Both the position numbers and the translations under genes were made by a program. Under the pieces are notes generated by a model. It had not been told where the DNA came from. It saw only the letters and a program-made list of their open reading frames with translations, and made no database searches. From an uncultured Hyphomonas sp. (lineage in GTDB: Bacteria > Pseudomonadota > Alphaproteobacteria > Caulobacterales > Hyphomonadaceae), in assembly GCF_963678875.1 (NCBI RefSeq), contig NZ_OY787456.1, forward strand, positions 186,001 to 250,000: 64,000 nt of DNA, given 5' to 3'. This document shows, in pieces, positions 60,011-64,000 of the stretch (position 1 is the stretch's first letter; each line of letters opens with the position of its first letter).

Positions 60011-60108
60011 CTTTGGCTCCGTAGCGTTCACCCCAAAAGCGTAGGGCAGGGCCTGTCCATGACAAGCCCTGCCCCGACGTCGCCTTGTTGGCGAAATTTT
60101 CTGAAGGC

Positions 60109-61980
60109 TTAGGCGGCCTTCACTTCCTCGATCCACTGGTCGACGCGGCGCTCCAGCAGATCCAGCGGCATGGAACCGCCGCCGAGCACCGTGTCGTGGA
60201 AGCCCTTGATGTCGAACTTGTCGCCCAGTTCTTCCTCGGCGTGCTTGCGCAGGTCCTGGATCTTGATCATGCCGATCTTGTAGGCCGTGGCCTGCCCCGG
60301 CATCACGATATAGCGCTGCACTTCGGAACGGGCCTGGCCTTCGGTGATGGCCGAATTGTCCAGGAAGTACTGAACGGCCTCTTCCTCGGTCCAGCCCTTG
60401 GAGTGCAGGCCGGTGTCGACGACGAGGCGGATGGCGCGCCAGATTTCGGAGCCGAGGCGGCCGAAGTCGGAATAGGGGTCTTCATAGGTGCCCGGGAATT
60501 CCGTGGCGAGCCATTCGGAATAGAGGCCCCAGCCTTCGGCATAGGCGGTGAAGTTGATCTGCGTCCGGAATTTCGGAACGCCGGTCAGCTCCTGCGCGAT
60601 CGAGATTTGCATGTGGTGGCCCGGCAGGCCCTCATGATAGGCGATCACTTCCAGTTCACCCTTCGGCATGGATTTCATGTCCGACAGGTGGGCGTAGTAG
60701 ACGCCGGGGCGCGAGCCGTCCGGCGTGCCCGGGAAATAGTGCTGGGCGGCGCCCGGCTGTTCGCGGAAGGCTTCGACGCGCTTCACGACCAGGTCTGCCT
60801 TGGGCAGAATGCCGAAGAATTCCGGCAGCTTGGTCTTGATGTTCTCGATCTTCGCCGTGGCGTCGTCGATATAGGCCTGGCGGCCCTCATCCGTGTCCGG
60901 ATAGTAGAAGCGTTCATCATCCTTGGAATCGCGCTGGAAGACGAAGAATTCCTGCAGCGTGCCTTCGAAGCCGACCTGGTCCTTGATGGCTTCCATCTCG
61001 GCATGCAGGCGGTCCACTTCGGCAAGGCCGATCTCGTGGATCTCGTCAGCCGTCATCGACGTGGTCGTGTTGTTGGCGAGGCGCTCATTGTAGTAGGCCA
61101 CGCCATCCTGCTGCAGGGACGCGCCGACCGGCTGGGTCGGGTCTGGCGAGTTCGCGAGGTCTTCCTCGGCGAAGGCGATGATGTTCTCGAACGCGGTCTT
61201 GAACTCGTTCGTCATCGCGTCCGTGGCGTCGGCGAGGATCGTGTCGGACTCTTCCTGGGTCAGCTCGCCGGCTTCGACCAGTGTGGCGAGTTCGGACTTC
61301 ACGTCTGCATAGAGGGCGCTGTCTTCGCCGTCGGTGAACGGAGCACCGGTGATGACTTTCTGCGACTGGTCGATCACGCCTTCATAGGCGAACTGGGGCG
61401 CGTGCGTGCCGTGCTCGGCGTTCTCGCGGGCCACTTCGGTCGCTTCGTCCAGCGCGCGGGCGGTTTCGCGGATCCGCGAGACATAGGCGCGCATGTCGTC
61501 AGCATTCTCGACATTGTGGAAGCTGATCAGGAATTGCGGCATGAAGCCCTGCGGGCCGTTCATCTGGTCGTAGACGAAGCCGTTATAGCGGAACTTCGCG
61601 GCTTCGGCGGCCTGGTTGTACTGGTATTCGAAGAGGTCCCAGGACAGCTTGTCGCTGTCCGACAGGTCGTCATAGTTGAACTTTGCCTTCATCTCGTCGA
61701 CGGCGGCCTTCTGGCGGGCCAGCTGGTCGTCGGCACAGGCGCGGGAGAAGCAGTCGATCTGGTCGTTCAGGTCCTTCCGGCCGAGGAAGGTCATCGTGAT
61801 CGGGCTTTCCTGCAGCGCTTCTTCGAACTGTTCGTCGAACCAGGCGTTCAGCTCCGTGCTGATTTCGGCTTTCTGGTCGGCGGTCAGCTCGGTGGCGGCG
61901 GGCGGCGTCGTTTCGGCGGGGTTTCCGCAGGCGGCGAGCGCAAAAGCCAGCGCGAGCGCTGACACGGCAGGTTTGATCAT
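60109..61980 (-). CDS. DUF885 family lipoprotein, putative metallopeptidase
   Basis: A 623-residue protein related to the gene at 38247-40001. The signal ends in lipobox LAAC (Cys18), so it is a lipoprotein, unlike its soluble relative. The metal motif HEGLPGHH is at 449-456 and AEGWGLYSEWLA gives the third ligand region. EEALQESPITMTFLGRKDL and DLRKHAEEELGDKFDI are family blocks. It lies divergent from hemC. The function is unknown; an envelope-attached peptidase is the likely reading. Confidence 0.85.
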   Translation of the reverse strand: MIKPAVSALALAFALAACGNPAETTPPAATELTADQKAEISTELNAWFDEQFEEALQESPITMTFLGRKDLNDQIDCFSRACADDQLARQKAAVDEMKAKFNYDDLSDSDKLSWDLFEYQYNQAAEAAKFRYNGFVYDQMNGPQGFMPQFLISFHNVENADDMRAYVSRIRETARALDEATEVARENAEHGTHAPQFAYEGVIDQSQKVITGAPFTDGEDSALYADVKSELATLVEAGELTQEESDTILADATDAMTNEFKTAFENIIAFAEEDLANSPDPTQPVGASLQQDGVAYYNERLANNTTTSMTADEIHEIGLAEVDRLHAEMEAIKDQVGFEGTLQEFFVFQRDSKDDERFYYPDTDEGRQAYIDDATAKIENIKTKLPEFFGILPKADLVVKRVEAFREQPGAAQHYFPGTPDGSRPGVYYAHLSDMKSMPKGELEVIAYHEGLPGHHMQISIAQELTGVPKFRTQINFTAYAEGWGLYSEWLATEFPGTYEDPYSDFGRLGSEIWRAIRLVVDTGLHSKGWTEEEAVQYFLDNSAITEGQARSEVQRYIVMPGQATAYKIGMIKIQDLRKHAEEELGDKFDIKGFHDTVLGGGSMPLDLLERRVDQWIEEVKAA

Positions 61981-62085
61981 GGGAGTCTCCGAATAGGGAT
62001 TTCTCGATAAACGATAAAGCGTGGTAGCCGCTTCCGCGTCGCTCTGTCAATTGGCAAGCGGCACGCCCGGCGCTAGGGGAGGGGG

Positions 62086-63042
62086 ATGACTGAAACAAAT
62101 TCCTCCAGAACGCTCCGGATCGGGACACGTGGTTCGCCGCTGGCCCTGATTCAGGCAAATCAGGTCGCAGCCGGAATCGCGGCTGCCTCCGGCGGCGCCA
62201 TGACCGGCGAGATCGTCACCTTCACCACGTCCGGCGACCAGCTGACCACCGAGCGCCTGATCAATTCCGGCGGCAAGGGCCTGTTCACCCGCGAGCTGGA
62301 CGCGGCGCTGACCCGCAGCGAAGTGGACCTGACCGTCCACAGCCTGAAGGACGTGCCGTCCGTGCTGGAGGCAGGCCAGGTGTTCGCCGCCTTCCTGGAG
62401 CGCGAAGACCCGCGTGAAGGCTTCCTCTCCCCGCATGCGAAAAGCCTGATGGACCTGCCGGAAGGCGCCAAGGTCGGCACGGCGTCCCTGCGCCGCGAAG
62501 CGCAGACCCGCGCCATGCGCCCGGATCTCGAGATCGTCACCTTCCGCGGCAATGTCGCGACCCGCATGCGCAAGCTGGAAGAGGGGCTCGCCGATGCGAC
62601 CTATCTCGCCATGGCGGGCCTGACGCGCCTCGGCCAGCCGGAAGTCGCAACGCCGATCCCGCTGACCGAGATGCTGCCGGCTGCCGCGCAAGGCATTGTC
62701 GGCGTGGTCATGCGCGAGGATGCGGACGCAGACACCGCGGGGGTGCTGCACAAGCTGAACCATGTGCCGACGGCGGCCGCTGCGATGATCGAGCGCGCGT
62801 TCCTGCTGGCGCTGGACGGGTCCTGCCGCACGCCGATTGCGGCGCACACATTCGACAAGGGCGAAGAGTGGCACCTTGTTGGCGAAGTCCTCGCCATGGA
62901 TGGTAGCGCCCGCTGGCGCGCCGAAGGCACCTGCCGCAAAGGGGCCAGCGAGCTGCAGCTCGAAGCGCTCGGCAAAGACATCGCGAACGAGATCCGCCAG
63001 CAGGCAGGCGGCCAGTTGCCCGCCTTCGAGGGGGACTGGTGA
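62086..63042 (+). CDS. hemC: Porphobilinogen deaminase (hydroxymethylbilane synthase)
   Basis: A 318-residue haem-pathway enzyme that polymerises four porphobilinogens. RIGTRGSPLALIQA (11-24), KGLFTRELDAAL, VHSLKDVPS (with the substrate-binding Lys and Asp) and GSCRTPIAAH with dipyrromethane Cys247 are diagnostic. The gene is coupled to hemD (overlap of four bases, GTGA), as usual. It is divergent from the DUF885 lipoprotein gene with 105 bp between starts. Confidence 0.95.
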   Translation: MTETNSSRTLRIGTRGSPLALIQANQVAAGIAAASGGAMTGEIVTFTTSGDQLTTERLINSGGKGLFTRELDAALTRSEVDLTVHSLKDVPSVLEAGQVFAAFLEREDPREGFLSPHAKSLMDLPEGAKVGTASLRREAQTRAMRPDLEIVTFRGNVATRMRKLEEGLADATYLAMAGLTRLGQPEVATPIPLTEMLPAAAQGIVGVVMREDADADTAGVLHKLNHVPTAAAAMIERAFLLALDGSCRTPIAAHTFDKGEEWHLVGEVLAMDGSARWRAEGTCRKGASELQLEALGKDIANEIRQQAGGQLPAFEGDW

Positions 63043-63743
63043 TCCTGCCGGTGATCGTGACCCGCGCCGAGCCCGGTGCTTCTGAAACCATGACCCGGCT
63101 GACGGCCATGGACGTGACGCCGATTTCCTCGCCCATGCTGTCGCTCGCCCGGCTGGATGTGGACCTGCCGGACCTCTCCGGCGTTCTGCACCTGATCTTC
63201 ACCAGCGCCAATGGCGTGCGCTTCTTCGCGGAGGCAAGCACGCTGCGCGCGGCCAAGGCGTGGTGCGTCGGACCGTCCACGGCGGCAGCCGCGCGCGAGG
63301 CGGATTTCGCGGCGGTTTACGAAGGGGCCGGCGATGCGGCGGCCCTCGCGGCGGATTTGCTGGTGGCGCTGCCGGAAGGGACGGAAGGCGTCCTGCATGT
63401 CGCGAACGAAGCGGCGGCGGGTGATCTCATCGCCCAGTTGAAAGAGGGCGGCATCCCTGCAGGTTTTCTGGCCCTTTATGAAACGATTCCTGCTGACGAA
63501 CTGGTGCCTGAGGCCGAGGCGGCGCTGGCGGCGGGCCCGGCCTGTGTGCTGATCCATTCGGCGAAAGCGGCGGCAGCCTTCGCCTGGGCGGCCGGGGCGC
63601 TGGACCAGGCCATCATCGTTGCCATCTCCGAGGCGGCGGCCCGTCCGCTGCAGGGCCGGGAGGTCGCTGCGATCCATATTGCCGAGGCGCCGAACGAGAG
63701 CGCGCTGCTGGCCACGCTCGCCGCTGTTGTCGACGGCCTTTAA
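63039..63743 (+). CDS. hemD: Uroporphyrinogen-III synthase
   Basis: A 234-residue enzyme cyclising hydroxymethylbilane to uroporphyrinogen III. GTG 63039 overlaps the hemC stop. The sequence is poorly conserved in this family; visible blocks are VIVTRAEPGASET (6-18), FTSANGVRFF (51-60), YETIPADEL and LIHSAKAAAAF. Context with hemC makes the call safe. A 48-bp gap leads to the mitofilin-like gene. Confidence 0.87.
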   Translation: MILPVIVTRAEPGASETMTRLTAMDVTPISSPMLSLARLDVDLPDLSGVLHLIFTSANGVRFFAEASTLRAAKAWCVGPSTAAAAREADFAAVYEGAGDAAALAADLLVALPEGTEGVLHVANEAAAGDLIAQLKEGGIPAGFLALYETIPADELVPEAEAALAAGPACVLIHSAKAAAAFAWAAGALDQAIIVAISEAAARPLQGREVAAIHIAEAPNESALLATLAAVVDGL

Positions 63744-63791
63744 GCAGCCGGAATCCTGTGCGAGTGTGGGCAGGTTGAAACCGGATTCGAA

Positions 63792-64000
63792 ATGACAGAC
63801 GATTCTATCCCTGAAAGCTCCGTCGACCCGGGTGAACCGATCGATGCGGATTTCGAACTGGCCCCGGAAGAGGGGAAGGCGCCAAAGGCTGGCGGCGGCC
63901 CCGGCTGGCTGGGCGCAGGCGTGATGAGCGTGATGGCCGCTGGAATTGGCGGCCTGATCGGTATCGGCGCCCACATGGTCCTGCCGAGCGGCCTTGGCGA
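63792..64000 (+). CDS. Mitofilin (Mic60)-like protein, N-terminal fragment
   Basis: The first 69 codons only; the gene leaves the window. It has an acidic Pro/Glu-rich start (SSVDPGEPIDADFELAPEE), a Gly/Lys patch and one membrane helix (about residues 39-60) rich in Gly and Met. The matching domain is not visible, so the call is mostly by position: in alphaproteobacteria hemC-hemD is followed by a COG4223/Mic60 homologue with one N-terminal helix and a coiled coil. Mic60 shapes intracytoplasmic and crista membranes. A coiled-coil and mitofilin signature should follow. Confidence 0.6.
   Translation, partial: MTDDSIPESSVDPGEPIDADFELAPEEGKAPKAGGGPGWLGAGVMSVMAAGIGGLIGIGAHMVLPSGLG

Noticed and set aside
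1..64000. tRNA, rRNA, CRISPR arrays, prophage or insertion-sequence transposase genes
   Set aside because: I found no tRNA-like T-loop motif, no spaced direct repeats and no integrase, transposase or phage structural gene in the readable frames.

Overview
The window is a dense, GC-rich bacterial chromosome segment from an alphaproteobacterium. The evidence is the gene content and order: MJ0042 zinc-ribbon gene next to ftsE-ftsX, CarD, a 7Fe ferredoxin, a Suv3-type helicase, tolQRAB-pal-cpoB-tilS-ftsH, sdhC-D-A-B, rsmB-htpX-DUF1674, hemC-hemD followed by a mitofilin-like gene, and rpe-heparinase-purH. A Caulobacterales relative, probably Hyphomonadaceae, is my inference from the overall style and from CtrA-like TTAACCAT motifs; no rRNA or species marker is present. 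Nothing looks like a prophage, plasmid, CRISPR array, tRNA or rRNA. Most of the window is core genome.

Layout. 1-3.2 kb: start of fabA (cut by the window edge), an SH3-type exported protein, a D-2-hydroxyacid dehydrogenase, a dispersed hairpin repeat, hpt and the MJ0042 zinc-ribbon protein. 3.2-7.9 kb: a tightly overlapping chain ftsE-ftsX-YdcF-plsC-DUF2125-DNA glycosylase for envelope and division plus one repair gene. 8-14.7 kb: HNH protein, a small unknown, an LpxH-like phosphoesterase, a compositionally odd two-TM protein, a Suv3-like helicase, an S4 protein, TerB and fdxA. 14.7-18.5 kb: carD behind a cluster of GTTAAC motifs, a Sel1 mini-protein, a small membrane protein and an acyl-CoA ligase. 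18.6-23.5 kb: proA-nadD-E1-like adenylyltransferase, a hydrolase, a lipocalin and ybgC.

23.5-32.9 kb holds the Tol-Pal machine. It carries two tandem pal genes, each followed by a nearly identical hairpin, then cpoB, tilS and ftsH. 32.9-34.1 kb is repeat-rich (three 10-bp units, a perfect 18-bp palindrome and a nested inverted-repeat element) around one unknown gene. 34.1-38.1 kb: a GNAT protein and the succinate dehydrogenase operon. 38.2-44.9 kb: a DUF885 peptidase-like protein, an ABC exporter, a glutamine amidotransferase, a phosphomannomutase/phosphoglucomutase and a GST. 45-48.8 kb: ugd, transaldolase-like fsa, thiD and a PhzF protein. 48.8-55.4 kb (minus strand): rpe, heparinase II/III, a FlaA1/CapD-type NDP-sugar epimerase/dehydratase, purH and a lipoprotein. 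55.4-62 kb: glycine-zipper lipoprotein, rsmB with an internal 21-bp duplication, htpX, an SDHAF4-like gene, an acyl-CoA dehydrogenase and a second DUF885 lipoprotein. 62-64 kb: hemC, hemD and the start of a mitofilin-like gene.

The main functional theme is the cell envelope: FtsEX, PlsC, LpxH-like, Tol-Pal, FtsH and HtpX, with sugar nucleotide and polysaccharide genes (ugd, manB-like, FlaA1/CapD-like, heparinase). A second theme is relatives of mitochondrial proteins (Suv3, SDHAF4, mitofilin) close to respiratory and haem genes. The most unusual features are the pal duplication with its hairpins, the in-frame repeat in rsmB, the epimerase gene coupled between heparinase and purH, the odd two-TM gene, and the repeats after ftsH.
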